Part shown: piece after piece, positions 19,836 through 30,595 of the stretch | How the letters are laid out: every line of letters begins with the position of its first letter | How positions within the stretch are numbered: the first letter of the stretch is position 1 | Source: Prorocentrum cordatum | Lineage: Eukaryota; Sar; Dinophyceae; Prorocentrales; Prorocentraceae | Reading direction: 5' to 3' | Length of the DNA: 64,000 nucleotides | NCBI GenBank assembly: GCA_963575745.1 | Contig: CAUYUJ010009813.1 | Span: 297,225-361,224 of the forward strand | Translations under genes and position numbers: made by a program | Notes under the pieces: generated by a model | Seen by the model: the letters and a program-made list of their open reading frames with translations, nothing else | What the model was told of the DNA's origin: nothing | Databases searched by the model: none

Positions 19836-20540
19836 CTTCCTCCTCGTCCTCCTCCTCCTCCGTCATCCTTGTGTTCCTTTCCCTGGCTGCTCCTCATAAT
19901 CCTCATCCTCCTTCTTGCTCCTCCTGTTCCTCCTGTTCCCAGGGGCGGCGAAGAGGAGGACAATCGCGCAGGGGAAGAACAGCCGACACCCAAACCGCCC
20001 AGTTCTCCACCTCCTCCCCCTCCTCCTCCACCTCCTGCTTGCTCCTCCTCCCGCTCCTGCTCCTCTTCTCCCAGGGGCGCAGACACAGGAGAACAGGCGC
20101 AGGGGAGAAAAACGCCGACTCCCCCTGCTCCTCCTACCTGTTCGGTCGCCCCGGAGTCTGACCCGAGGGGCCAGGTGGGTGTTCTCGAAGCTCGCGCGGA
20201 GCACAGGCCGCCCTCGTCGGGCGCACCGGCTCCCGCCGTTGCAGTCTCAGTCTCAGTCTCAGCCCCATGCTTTTGCTCCCTCCTCCACCCTCTCCTGCTC
20301 CTGTTCATCCTGCTCCTCTTGCTCCTCCTTCTCTTCCTCCTCCTCCTGCTCCTCCTCCCCACGCGCCGCAGAGAGGTCCTCCTCCTTTTCCTCCTCCTCC
20401 TCCTCCTCCTGCTCCTCCTCCTCCTCCACCTTCTTCCCCTTCTCCTCCTCCTCCTCCTCCTCCTCCTCCTCCTCCTCATTCTCCTCATCCTCCTCCTCTC
20501 CTCCTCCTCCTCCTCCTCCTCCTCCTCCTCCTCCTCCTCA
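19836..20540 (+). repeat. Interrupted CTC array with a duplicated inner module
   Basis: A composite pyrimidine-rich array. Two related inner modules, at about 19925-19995 and 20055-20125, each run from a pyrimidine tract ending CCCAGGGGCG into GCGCAGGGGA and GCCGACWCCC. Each starts like a 3' splice site followed by a short exon-like segment. A short TCTCAG repeat lies at 20245-20262. The array ends CTCCTCAGCC at 20541, just before the next retroelement remnant. Confidence 0.8.
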
Positions 20541-20637
20541 GCCATTGCCCGACTCGAGCACTTCCAGGTGACAGGAAATCGTTCATGTCGCAAGGTGCGG
20601 CAGACTTGGCAGTGGCGCCGCCGCCTCGAGCCGTCAG

Positions 20638-21624
20638 ATGCCCAACAAGTCTAGCGATGTGTGGACCAGCCCAGAGTGCCATGCTAGTGACTGTTGGGGG
20701 AAGACGAAGGTATGTCACTGGTGTAAAAGCCTCGGCCAACCGCCAAGAAGGACGAGAAAGGCGATGGTTGGAAGGACACGCACCAGGAGTTCGATGGCGA
20801 TTCTTCTCAGGGGACCACGTCGGGCATTGCGAAGAAGCTGGAGGTCTACAGGTCCCGCCTCAAGAACCTCGAATAGCTCGCGCAAGAGCCAGGCATGGAG
20901 TTTGCATCGGAAGCCACGACGAAGCTGCAAGAACAGATCGACAGGCTGCTGGCGCAGAAGGAGGCATCGCTTCCGGCATGTTACGCGGAGGTTGCTGTAC
21001 GACGACGTCTCCGTGGAGCAGAGAGAGAGAGAGAGAGCACAGGCAAAAGCAGATGGTCAGGTGGCCAAGCTCAGGCAGCAGGTCGACGACATCCAGAACC
21101 AGCTGCGGGCATTCGAAAGCAGGGCCGAGCAGGCAGGCAATAAGGTCGATTCGCTCCGAGCGAAGGAGAAGTCGCTGGCCAGGCCGCCCATCAACAAGGG
21201 ATGGGGCACAGTCTGCGCCCACCTCGAGCCGGCCAAGACATCCTTGGTGGCAGACGGGGAGGAGGCAAACGAGGAGGTCACGAAGCAGCTCGAGGCGGCC
21301 ATCGTCCTCGTGGCGAAGAAAAAAGGCGCACGCGACAGAGACCACGGCAGTGCACATGGACGAGGAGGATGGGTTCGACATGTCCGACGGTGGCAGCGGG
21401 CGTGGCAAGAGGCATGCACGAGCGACTCCAACGGAGCGGGGAGCGAGGACGCCCTCAAGCTCAAGGTCAAGGCGTCCCCACAGGAAGTCGCAACCGCGGT
21501 CAAGCAGGCGGGCGTCAGAGAAAAGGACGTCCAGAAGCACGGGCCGACGCTGCATACCATCTTGGCTGCTATGGACGGTGACATTGAACTCGCTATGCGG
21601 AAGTCAAGCCTGTCGAGCCCCTAG
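20638..21624 (+). pseudogene. LINE remnant 3, ORF1-like coiled-coil protein
   Basis: Zinc-like Cys motif near the start (CHASDCWGKTKVCHWCKSLG), a scrambled basic region, then a Glu/Gln/Lys-rich coiled coil (KLRQQVDDIQNQLRAFESRA). At about 20895-20985 another frame reads ASEATTKLQEQIDRLLAQKE, which belongs to the same protein, so at least two frameshifts are present. The order resembles the ORF1 of LINE 1. The C-terminal part (QEVATAVKQAGVREKDVQKH) is unfamiliar. Confidence 0.5.
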
Positions 21625-22480
21625 CCGTGAGAACGAGGATGGTGGGAGCACCAGGGCGAGCAGGCAGGCGTTCGTCACCAGCAACGCGAACACTGCGAAC
21701 CAGTTCAAGAAGGTACTGCACCAGCTGCGAGACCAGGTCGAGGCGCCCATCGTTATCGGCAGAACTTCCAGCTGGGACGAAAGGATAGTTGAGCTGATGT
21801 CGGCCAAGTTGATCAAGAACGACTGGAAGGCGGAGGTGGCGGCAAGTGGACCCACAGCCGAAGGCATGATGGCGGGAGTAATGAGTGCGGTGACGAGCCG
21901 CATGGGGATTACTCACCTGCCCGGGCTGATGACGTGGGAGATGGCCACTGAGGAGCTACCAGGGATAATCCGCGGAGGATACGTCAAGACGTGCCGCTGC
22001 AACGACATTGAGGTCAGCCCCGTGTGCCGGCGGGGCCGCATCTAGGTGGTAAGCAAGGATTCCTGGGAGGGCAGCGGGCATGACGCCACCCGCAGCATGT
22101 CGATCAAGGAGGTGCTGATGCTGAAGTGGACCTACGTGCCGCTCCCCCAGTACGCCAAGGATCTAGAGACGCAGTGGGCCCACGTGCTCGAGAACATCAT
22201 CGGCTGCATGGGGGGGCCGAGCAGCTCGCCCGAGCGCCTGGAGCATATCCGGCACTGGCAGGCGGCGGCGGCTGGAGAAGTTGAAGCGGAGAGGCAAAGC
22301 GAGCAGACCGACGAGATCATCTACGAGGTCGAGGAGCCGCTCAAGCTGCAGGTGTCGGGGGGGCAAGCACGGCGCGATGGTCGTCCCAGCGTCCTACGGC
22401 AGCATTCCGAAAGCAGTTCGGCAGGCAGAACAGGCAGATGGGCAGCTACGTCATGCGCGAGGCCACGCGCCTGGGCGTGA
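21625..22480 (+). pseudogene. LINE remnant 3, unassigned middle region
   Basis: A single frame with one in-frame TAG at 22043-22045. It contains ANQFKKVLHQLRDQVEAPIV, MMAGVMSAVTSRMGITHLPG, LMLKWTYVPLPQYAKDLETQ and acidic EQTDEIIYEVEEPLKLQVSG. Composition and helix content look like real protein, but I recognise no domain and see no EN or RT catalytic motif. Confidence 0.4.
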
Positions 22481-22975
22481 CCCAGTCAGCCGCGCGGCGG
22501 AATCGCGTCGGAGCCCAGCCGAAGCGGATCGCCAAGGTCAAGGCCATGAGCTGGAACATCCAGCGGGGCAAGGCTGCCGGAGGAGCCGCGCAGAAGGTGG
22601 TCAAGCTCGGGAGCGCGGTGCAGTCGGAGCTGCACGGCACTCGCGCCCAAGGGGCGATCGTCACGCTCGCCACCAGGACGCGGCAGGCTGTAGCGGCTGC
22701 CTTCCCAGGGTGCAACAAGGGGAGGTCGAGGGCGCTGTCGCGGCTGGCCAAGGGCGCAGACCCCGCCGTGAGTCAACGCGGGGCCCGTAGCCGAGGGGGC
22801 CAAGGCGTGGCGCGAGGCGTCCGACTGCGAGACGAATGACTTGGTCGGCGCAGCCTGGCGCTCGTGGGTCATGCGACTAAACGGGCATCCGAGGCCGGGG
22901 GGCCCTGTGAGAGGGCCTGCAGGCGCGCCCATCGCCGCAAGGATGCGCCTCGGATGGGCCACCCAGAGCCTTGTG
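22438..22975 (+). pseudogene. LINE remnant 3, RT connection-domain fragment
   Basis: Basic helical sequence (QPKRIAKVKAMSWNIQRGKA, VVKLGSAVQSELHGTRAQGA) then, after a frameshift near 22780, AAWRSWVMRLNG and VRGPAGAPIAARMRLGW. The last phrase parallels RGPMPAIITSLLALGW of LINE 1, downstream of its RT core. The polymerase motifs A to C are missing, so the RT core was deleted or lost. Confidence 0.4.
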
Positions 22976-24560
22976 TCAATCACATGAAGGACGCAGGTGC
23001 GCGGCTGGCCTCAGATCGGTGTACGTGCCTCGCGCCCCTTGGCCCACCAGGTCGCGCACTCTGGGCAACAGAATGCCTGGGTTGACAAATCGGGTCCCGA
23101 GGCCAATGTTTCTGGGCAAGTCTGTCCAGAATCGGTTCGTATGCTGCTCCGCAAGACACCAACAGTTGATTGGACAGCCGAGCACTGCACGCCTGCTAGG
23201 ACACTCTTTGCAGGAGGCACGTGGCCACAGCAGAGAATCTTCAAGGCAGGCCGAGTGACTAGACAGCAGGGCCAAGTGTGCACGAGCGTTGTAGGTGCCG
23301 ATTTGTAACGCACATGCATGTGCAGCGCGCGACGAGCAACGCACGCGCGCTGGCGAAAGACGTGCAGCAGAGAGGAGAGAAACCACGCCCAGGCTTTGAA
23401 TCGCTCCGGGCCCGTGGGGTTGTTCAGGACCCACCTGGACTCCTGGATGTTCTGCCACTCCCGGGTGATGTGCGGATTGAAGGCGAAGGCCCAGGAGTTG
23501 CCACAGGGGAGGACTTCGCAAACAGAGCTCTCCCGTACGTCGGGTTCCCCCCCCCCCCCTCGGCGTGCTCGGGGGAGTCTTGTCCCCCAGGATGCGTCGA
23601 GGGAAATGATAGAACGCGCTGCTGCCAGTCCCCTGCCCCAGCCCCAGGCTAGGCAGGGCACGTACCCCGCGGAGGCATGTGTCAGACTGCAGGTGCTGAG
23701 GTGCGTAATGCCATCTCCTCACGGGTTGCTGCGAAAGCCTGGCTATTGTCGATGGAACGTCCAGGGGAGAGGGGCGGAATGCGGCCCATGCCAGGGCTCA
23801 CAGCGACTTCTGGCGCGAGTTTGGGTCTCCGGCGAGCGTGTTTGGAGTTTTTGGTCCCAGGTCCGTCCAGGAGACCCAAGGCGCATGCCACTCGTGCCCA
23901 GCGGGGCGAGAGTGGCGAGATATTGTTCAATGGCAACATCTTCGCGGACAAATACGTGAAGCAGGGAGTTAAGCTGTGTGAGCGTCCGTCATGGCAGTGT
24001 CAAGCGCACAAGTAGAAGTACCGCAAGGCTACCGATGATTAAGAGCGTTGTCAGGTTAGGAACCGTCCAAGGTCGCCGACATTGCGAACGACATCGAACC
24101 GAGGAACACAAGAACTACCCAGTGTCAGGCCGCCGAGTCGATCCCTGCTCCGCTTCTGATGCCTCCTCTTCGCCCGTGTGTGTGTGTGTGCCCCCACGAC
24201 CGTCAGGAGCCCTTGGCTATTACTCAGACTCCGTGCGGGCCGACGGGCGCAGAATCTGTCGATTTCGAAATTCGTGAGGCCCGTATCATCAACGCACGAG
24301 GGTTAGGACACCACCTAGTGGTTCGACCCGAACGTTCATGTTGCCAGCGATGTTCTTACTGCGTTCAGTGTAAGTAGACGAACCATGTGAAGGAGAGTTG
24401 CAGGCCCGCCAGAGCTCGGACGGCCAAGGGTAGACGAACGCGTTCCTGGGAGGGCCGTTTCTGACAATGGGGAAGCCCATGTAAGCATTGACTTGCACGG
24501 CAGAGCAGTCGGGCCTTGTGTTTTCCATCAGGGTCCAGACCTAAGTAGCACAATCATAGT
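22976..24560. other. Gene-free interval
   Basis: No gene is recognised. Features seen: a 13-base C run at about 23550, a (TG)n run at about 24176-24192, and GC-rich unique sequence with conflicting short frames. Confidence 0.4.
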
Positions 24561-24562
24561 AC

Positions 24563-24588
24563 AATCCTTCTCCTCCTCCTCCTCCGCC

Positions 24589-24620
<32 letters not shown>

Positions 24621-24925
24621 CTCCTCATCCTCCTCCCCCTCCTCCTCCCAGCATCATCATCATCGTCACCGTCATCGTCATCAGCATCATCATCATCATC
24701 ACCACCACCAGCATCAATCATCAGCGCCTTTATCACCGTCGCCATCTTCATCACAAGCAACATCATCATCCTCATCGGCATTTTCATCATCATCAGCAGC
24801 ATCAGCATCGCCAGCATCATCAACACCACCATCACCATCAACAGCATCATCAACCTCATCATCAGCAGCATCATCACCATCATCATCATCAGCATCATCA
24901 TCAGCATCAGCAGTATCATCATCCG
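24563..24925 (+). repeat. CTC array followed by CAT/ATC array
   Basis: 24563-24650 is (CTC)n; 24650-24925 is (CAT)n/(CATCAG)n with CGT and CCA interruptions. Frames read as His/Ser/Met runs and are not genes. The flank 24926-25740 has no recognisable gene. Confidence 0.9.
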
Positions 24926-25778
24926 GTTCCTTCCCCGCGCTCTCCGTGCACCCTCCTTCCGCTCCTGGTGCCTGCTCGTTCCTGCGCCCTCCTCCCGCGC
25001 CTCCTCCAGCGTACACCACTCCTCTGCAGCCCGCGTTGCGAAGGGCTTGGCGTAGAGGTGCACACGTCTTGCGGGCTGCCTCCACGGATGCCCCCGTGCG
25101 CAGGGCACGAATACAGCCAAGATGTTGAGATCAGGATCATCTTGGGTTCAGAGGGGGCTCGCTGTTCCTGAGATCATTCCGTGCTTGTTCCTTCAGTCCC
25201 CCTCGTGCACCCTGGCGCTACTGGTGCCAGCAATGGGCTTCGTTCCTTGTTTAGCATCCTTCAGTTCAGCAGCGGAGTCCACGAGGAGAGTTCTGGCCGT
25301 GGCAGTCACATCTGTCAGGCAGTAGCAGTGCTCTCAGCAGGCGTGTTTCACGATGGGACTTTGGCACGGTGGTCTTCGCTCCTTCTCCTCCCAATGCAAC
25401 GAGCAGTCGCGTCCGTCCGACCAGCATGCCGATTGAGGTCCAGCCACTCGGTGCGGCAATGCAAAGGCCGCCATGGCGTCCCGAGAGCAGGCAGGAGCAG
25501 GCTCGGGGCCAAGCGGGCACGAAGCTCCCTGCTCTGGTGCTGGCGAGGAACGCAGGGGGAGGGGGGAGGAGGAGGGGTCCCCGCACGCCGCCCACAGGTC
25601 TCGTATGGGCAAGTGCCAGAATAGGCTGACATGGGTGGAGGCGGTGTTCACGGTGGTGGGAAGAGAGGTGTTTACATGGGCGTCGATGTTCCGCCCCCGA
25701 AGAGGATGCGAACACTAAGTACACGTATGTTCATGCAACTGTGCAACTGATAGTCGCGACCGTCAGCGTGCTGTTCGC

Positions 25779-27062
25779 ATGGCTCGGGCATCGGCCCCTG
25801 GGCCAGACGGCCGACCCTACGAGGCATGGAGCTGCTGCGGCTCCTCGAAGGCTCTCGAGGACCTGGCCTTGGTGGCTGTCGAGATCGCCCAAGGCTTTCT
25901 ACCGCCGCCCGACTTCAATGACCACCTGATGGCCTTCATCCCCAAGGGCGTGGAGAGCGACGACTGGGCCTCGGGACCGATACGCTCGCCCTCGACCACA
26001 AGGCCAGTGGGCCTCAAGAACACCGACGTGAAGCTGCTCGCGGCCAGCGTCAACTACCGCATCAAGTTTAACATCGAGAAGCACTTCCCTCTGTCCCAAA
26101 GGGGGCGTCTTCCTGGACGGAACTTCCTGGATAGCATCACCCTTCTCGACAGCGTTGCTCGTCGAGTGGGATGCTCCTCCTCCAGGGATCAGCGCATGCC
26201 GCTGCTGGTCCTTTTCGACTTCGGCAACGCCTTCCCGTCGTTGGCGGTATCCTTCCTGCGGGCTGTCCTCGAGCGCTCTGGTTTCCAGGGCGGCCTCTTC
26301 CAACTGATCATGGGCACGTACTGGATGCCCCTGGCGTCCGTCTCCTTGGAGGGCGCGCTGCGCCGCTTCATGCTGATCACGGCGGGCGCCGCGCAAGGAT
26401 GCCCATTATCGGGCCGCTTGTGGGCCGTGGCCATGAACCCGTTCGTGGCCACATGGAGGCGCTCCTGGCGGCCTGGGCCTCGTCGGCGATCGGCGCGTGC
26501 TGAAGCTTGCCAAGTGCAGGGTGATTCCCCTGCATGCTGCCTTCTCCCCAGAGATCGCTGCCAACGCCAAGACCTGATTCGCGTCGGCCCTTCATGGCTG
26601 GGAGCTGATGGATGTGATCCCGTTCGCGAAGTACTTGGGCGTCGTCCTCGGCCCTGGCGCCACCTGGCGACGCTGCTTTGCGGCTCCAGAGTGCTGACGG
26701 TCTTGAGCTACCTGATGCAGCTCGTGCCGCTGCCGAGGTCCCTCCTCCGACGTGAGGCGCGGGCGTGGCACAAGCTCTGGCACCTGCCGCCGCAGGCCAT
26801 GTCCACAGCGGGTTCGCTTGGCCTTGGCAGCTGGTCCGTGCTCTGGCCTGCCAGCATGATTCTGACGAGTATGGCGACCAGAATGCGAGCGGCGCGCACG
26901 ACCATCACCAACTGGGCGGAGCAGCTCTCGCTGCCGAAGGAAGCCACCGTCTCGCCGGGCAGCCCCCAGGCGATTGACAACGGCTGGTGGACCCCGAGCT
27001 TCTGGAAGTCCAACCACTGGCCCTGCAGATCGCTGAAGCCCACGAGGCCGCCTTCCCCGTGA
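25779..27062 (+). pseudogene. LINE 4 reverse transcriptase without motif C
   Basis: 427 codons in one frame, but homologous sequence hops between three. RT landmarks: ASAPGPDGRPYEAW, FIPKG (53-57), RPVGLKNTDVKLLA, motif A LLVLFDFGNAFPSL (D147) and motif B GAAQGCPLSG (203-212). Motif B continues with MEALLAAWASSAIGAC in a second frame, ending at 26500. The expected ADD (motif C) and following helix are absent; the next homologous sequence is VLKLAKCRVIPLHAAF in a third frame, sharing the bases GTGC with the preceding segment at the junction. Later, VLSYLMQLVPLP and ARTTITNWAEQL fit the post-RT region. Without motif C the enzyme cannot polymerise. Confidence 0.75.
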
Positions 27063-27167
27063 AGGAGCATGCGGCTGCCGCGCGCTCGGCCCTCGCCGCC
27101 CTCGCAGGCGATTCAAGCAGAGGTCGGATGACTAACCTACGCCGTGGTGTCTTGACCTCTGCCTGAA

Positions 27168-27728
27168 ATGCCCCCCAAGAGCGGGTGCGCGCGCGCAGAG
27201 GATCCTCTCCTCCTCCCTCCGCCTCTCCCTCTACCCTGTCGTCCTCCACCTCACCCTTCGAAAGCGCATGGGGTCCTGGGGCTTCCCATTTTCGGAGATT
27301 GCCCGGGAGACCCTCAGAGACCTGGCGCGAGATGGGGGGCCCCCACCTGGCAGGGTGCCGTGGTCAAGACAGTAGTAGGAGGCTGGCTCACCAGCCGCAG
27401 ATTGCACTCCTCGGTGTTGCGTCCATGTCTTTTTGGTTGTGCAGGATGCGAGGACGACATGACTCACTATGTTGACTGCCCAGCACTGTGGAGGCTTGTA
27501 TACCACCGTGACCCACCTCCCCTCCGTCCCTCTACGCGTCTCGGGCTCGATTGCTTCCCGACGCCTATGATCGCCGAGAAGATAGCGCTGGCATTCCATA
27601 TCTACAATGTCCTGCGATCCGCCCCCGATCCAGGCGACCGCCACAGTGAGGAAGCTCTCGGGCGGCACCATTACAATATACGGAAAGCCGCCATGGCCCT
27701 TGTAGAGCACTCTAGAGTGCCCTTCTAG
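27168..27728 (+). pseudogene. LINE 4 C-terminal zinc tail
   Basis: The distinctive part is CLFGCAGCEDDMTHYVDCPALW, shown here as CLFGCAGCEDDM then THYVDCPALW: a C-x3-C-x2-C ... H-x3-C cluster ending in a conserved Leu-Trp. It is followed by a helical end rich in Ala and Leu (EKIALAFHIYNVLRSAP) and a stop at 27726-27728. The N-terminal 90 codons of this frame are Pro/Leu-rich and probably out of frame with the original protein. Confidence 0.6.
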
Positions 27729-28189
27729 GCTTGTTGCGAGAGCTTCGTGGACCCCTCCTGGGTACGAGTGACAAGTTGGTATGCGCACATCATCATACCT
27801 CGAGCGATTGGTTCGAACATATCCCGATGGGCCCCGAGACGGCCCTACCTGCGACAGGTCTGGACGAACGACGTGTTCCTCTCCAACACGCACCGGGTGC
27901 TCAACCCCCCGCCGGACGACCGCCCAGGCCTCGGAGGACCGGCGGGCTGGACGGCGAGGGCGCCCCAGGGCCGCAGCGGCGCGGGCCGGCCGTTCGCCCC
28001 AGGCCTACGGTGAAGTCGGGCATGTTTTCCTACAGGAGGAAAACATTAAAAGATAGTCAAAGAATAGTTTGGGGACGAGATTCCTAATCGTTCTGCCTGT
28101 TTACGATACTCTTGCGCGTTTTTTCCTTAAGCGCTTCGCTCACTCCGCCGGCTCGTACTGTGCCATCGCATGCGTTTGCCTGCGCGTCC
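27729..28189. other. Gene-free interval
   Basis: No gene. A small hairpin GTTTTCCT-ACAGG-AGGAAAAC sits at about 28024-28044, followed by an A-rich stretch. Confidence 0.4.
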
Positions 28190-28890
28190 GTGGCCTCTCG
28201 GAGGCCGTTTGGGGGCCTCTTGGAGGCTATTTTGGGGCCTTTTTGGCGGTATTTCTGGGACTTCCTGGGGTGTCACGGGGGCTTCTTGGGAGTCTCTTGG
28301 GTGGGGCCTCTCGGGGGCCTATAGGGGCATTTGGGGGACCTCTTGGGGCCTCCGGGCCTCTCTGCGCCTAGAGCTCGAAATTTCCGTTCGGGTCCCCCGT
28401 CTGGGCCCTCTCTTGGAGCCGTCTTGGGAGCTTCTTCGGCCATCATGGAGGCCTCTGGGGCTGCTTTCCTTCCGAGGCCGTTTTGAGCGCTCTTGGAAGC
28501 CTCTTGGGCCGTGTTGGGGCGATCCTGGAAGCCTCGAGGGCCGCCTTGGAGCGCTGGTAAGCCGAAAAGGCGAGAACGCCCAAAACCTTCGCAAACTTAT
28601 AGGAAAACGCCAGTTCCTGCCTCTGTGGGCCCTCTTGGGAGGTCTCTTGGAGGCCTCTTGGGGCGTCTTGAAGGCGCTTTGGGTTGTCTGGAGGCCATCT
28701 CTGGCGTCTTGGATCGCTCTTGGACCGTCTCGGACCATGTTGAGCTCTCTTGGAGGCCACTTGAAGAGCTTTTGGAGCGCTCTTGGGAGCCTGCTTGGAC
28801 CTGGCCAGGACCTTGCCGGGAACTGCCTGGGACCTTCCCGGGACCTTGCTGGGGTACTTGTCGTCCGGGGACCCCCAGGCACGGCCCCGC
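28190..28890 (-). repeat. Degenerate CCAAGA/GGCC tract, inverted orientation
   Basis: About 700 bases of units reading CTTGGAGGCC, TTGGGGCC and TTGGGCCGT, the reverse complement of the CCCAAGACGGCC tracts that dominate 32-46 kb. At about 28557-28620 it contains GCCGAAAAGGCGAGAAC, the reverse complement of a phrase seen three times in the 43.8-45.1 kb tandem repeat. Gly/Leu/Trp/Pro-rich frames on both strands are not accepted as genes. Confidence 0.75.
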
Positions 28891-29019
28891 GCGCGCGAAC
28901 TAGAAATACAGTCAATCAGTTACTGGAGATCTTAGCACGCCCTTGGCCCGTTGGGCCAGCGAATTTGACTTCCAAAATCCGCGTGTAGGAGGACATGCCC
29001 GACCTAAGCATACAGAGGC

Positions 29020-29120
29020 AGGGCTAATCTCGACTCCTCCGATTCGGCTTGATTCGATTTCGATGGCTTCCGATCCCGATTCGGCTCGACTTCGGATTCC
29101 GATGTCGACTCCGATTTTTC
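29020..29120. repeat. Degenerate GATTCG/TCCGAT repeat
   Basis: About 100 bases of diverged hexamer-like units (GATTCG, TTCGAT, TCCGAT). Similar in style to 9595-9715. Confidence 0.55.
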
Positions 29121-29310
29121 TCAGTGGAAGTCTTACTGGCCTGTTGACTTCGCCGATGCGACGTCGCACGACTGGGTTGTCGATTTCCGCCGATCCGAGT
29201 CGTGCCGATCGCCGGTCCGACTCATCGACTGGATTCGGGGCTCTCCTGGAGAGAGGTGGCCGCTTGCGCCCGAGGAACGAAGCATGCCATGAACATGCAC
29301 ACTCGGGGGT

Positions 29311-29427
29311 TCGAGCGGATTTCTTGGATCCACGCTGGAGCCCCCTGGCGGCGCCTCTGGCGCCACTTCTGGCGTGCTCAGCGCGCCAGGGAGGGGGGCC
29401 TAGCGCCGATCCAAGAAATCCGCGCGG
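29311..29427. repeat. Inverted repeat (fold-back) of about 115 bp
   Basis: The 16 bases GCGGATTTCTTGGATC at 29315-29330 recur as a perfect reverse complement at 29408-29423, and pairing continues inward with mismatches (CGCTGGAGCCCCC against GGGGGGCCTAGCG). The spacer is about 60 bases. It could be a fold-back element or simply an inverted duplication. 29428-30083 holds no recognised gene, only short repeated phrases such as GGATCGGAGGTTC. Confidence 0.6.
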
Positions 29428-30083
29428 ACCTTCGAAAGATATGCCTATGCCATTATATGTTCCCCGATGCACAGTGCCCAGCCACCCGGGGACGGTCCAC
29501 CCCTGAAGGACGCATGATGCATGACAGCATCCCTGCGCCTCCTGCTCAGGGGGAACGCTCTTGGAGGGCGGATCGGAGGTTCAAGGTTTCCTGCCTCCCT
29601 CGCTCGCTCGCTCAGGGAAGGGATCGGAGGTTCGAGGTTCGAGGTTTTTGGATATTTTCGCTGGTTTTTGGCGGCCGTCCAGCCTCAGGATGCTTTCCAG
29701 CGGCTGCACCTCGCCGAGAACCTTGCGGGGATGCTGGGATCGTCTCGATCGGCCGCTGGAGGCCCGAGTTATGACCCGAAAGTCATTCAGGGACAACGTT
29801 CGGGGGGAGTCATCGCCTCTGGGGGCCCAATGGCCCACCCCGCCCAGGAGCGTGTGGACTCGCTATCGGGAGCCTCTCGCCGATCTATCCGCGATGTATC
29901 GCCGATTCCAGGCGGCGTTTCACCCCCAGAGCTGATCGCCTCCGATCGTTCCCCCCTCGCTCTCGCCCTCGCTGTGAAGGAAATTGGGATGGCTGTTGGC
30001 CGTGTTCGGGCTCCTGGGGCTCTCGGCGGGACCCGAAGCGGCCAAGAGATGACACAGGATGCTGAGATGGTCCCCGGGGAAGT

Positions 30084-30595
30084 GTCCCTCAGGACTCGTC
30101 TCCCTCAGGACTGGTCTCCTTCAGGACCACTCCTCCCCTCTCCTGCTCCACCTCCCCCTCTCCCCCATCCCCCCCCCTGACCTCGCAGGCTGCCAGAAAA
30201 CAAACCTTCAGATTCCTAGACTCGTCAGGGCGCATCAGAATCTTGACACCAATCCCTCAGGACCCGTTTCCCTCAGGATTGGTTTCCTTCAGGACAATTC
30301 CTCCCCTCTCTTGCAGTCAACCCGCATTAGAAGGATGGGCAACCTTCCGAAGGGCACCCCTGCATCCTTGACTCGTCGGCCCATCCTTAGCGAATTTCGC
30401 TGGCCGCGCCCCGCTCGCAAAGTGTCGACATGGACTTCCAAGGCCCTTGCATCCTTACCGCGCATCCTTCTGATACGGGTTGACTGTACTCCACCTTCCC
30501 CTCGCCCCCTCCCCGCCCTGACCTCGCAGGGTGCCGGAAAACAGACCTTCAGACTCCTAGACTCGCCCAGGCGCATCAAAGCCTTAACACCAATT
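30084..30595. repeat. Tandem duplication, one copy interrupted by a MITE
   Basis: Unit A (about 30084-30257) and unit B (about 30258-30595) share CCTCAGGAYTGGTYTCCTTC, then CTCCTCCCCTCT, a pyrimidine stretch, CTGACCTCGCAGG, TGCCRGAAAACARACCTTC, CCTAGACTCG and TTRACACCAAT. Unit B is longer because a 171-base inverted-repeat element sits inside its pyrimidine stretch. Confidence 0.75.
30315..30485. mobile_element. MITE-like element with 23-bp terminal inverted repeats
   Basis: The termini are AGTCAACCCGCATTAGAAGG (left) and the inverse of AGTCAACCCGTATCAGAAGG (right), extending to 23 bases with two differences. The interior repeats GCATCCTT. The neighbouring tandem copy A preserves the uninserted site: TGC is followed directly by TCCACC there, whereas in copy B the element plus GTAC lies between them. 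This comparison of filled and empty site is the best evidence in the window that a short element moved as a unit. No coding capacity. Confidence 0.75.

Larger units (their letters stand above)
25740..27728 (+). mobile_element. LINE-type retrotransposon 4, truncated
   Basis: Contains RT fingers, motifs A and B, a post-RT region and a zinc tail, but no ORF1 or endonuclease. The 5' end is probably truncated close to the RT start. The RT lacks motif C through an internal deletion. The boundary coordinates are limits of recognisable coding sequence. Confidence 0.7.

Noticed and set aside
20539-20562. Possible spliced-leader relic after a CTC array (CAGCCATTGCCCGACTCGAG)
   Set aside because: Matches AGCCATT and CTCNAG but the TTTTGG core is absent; too weak to call.
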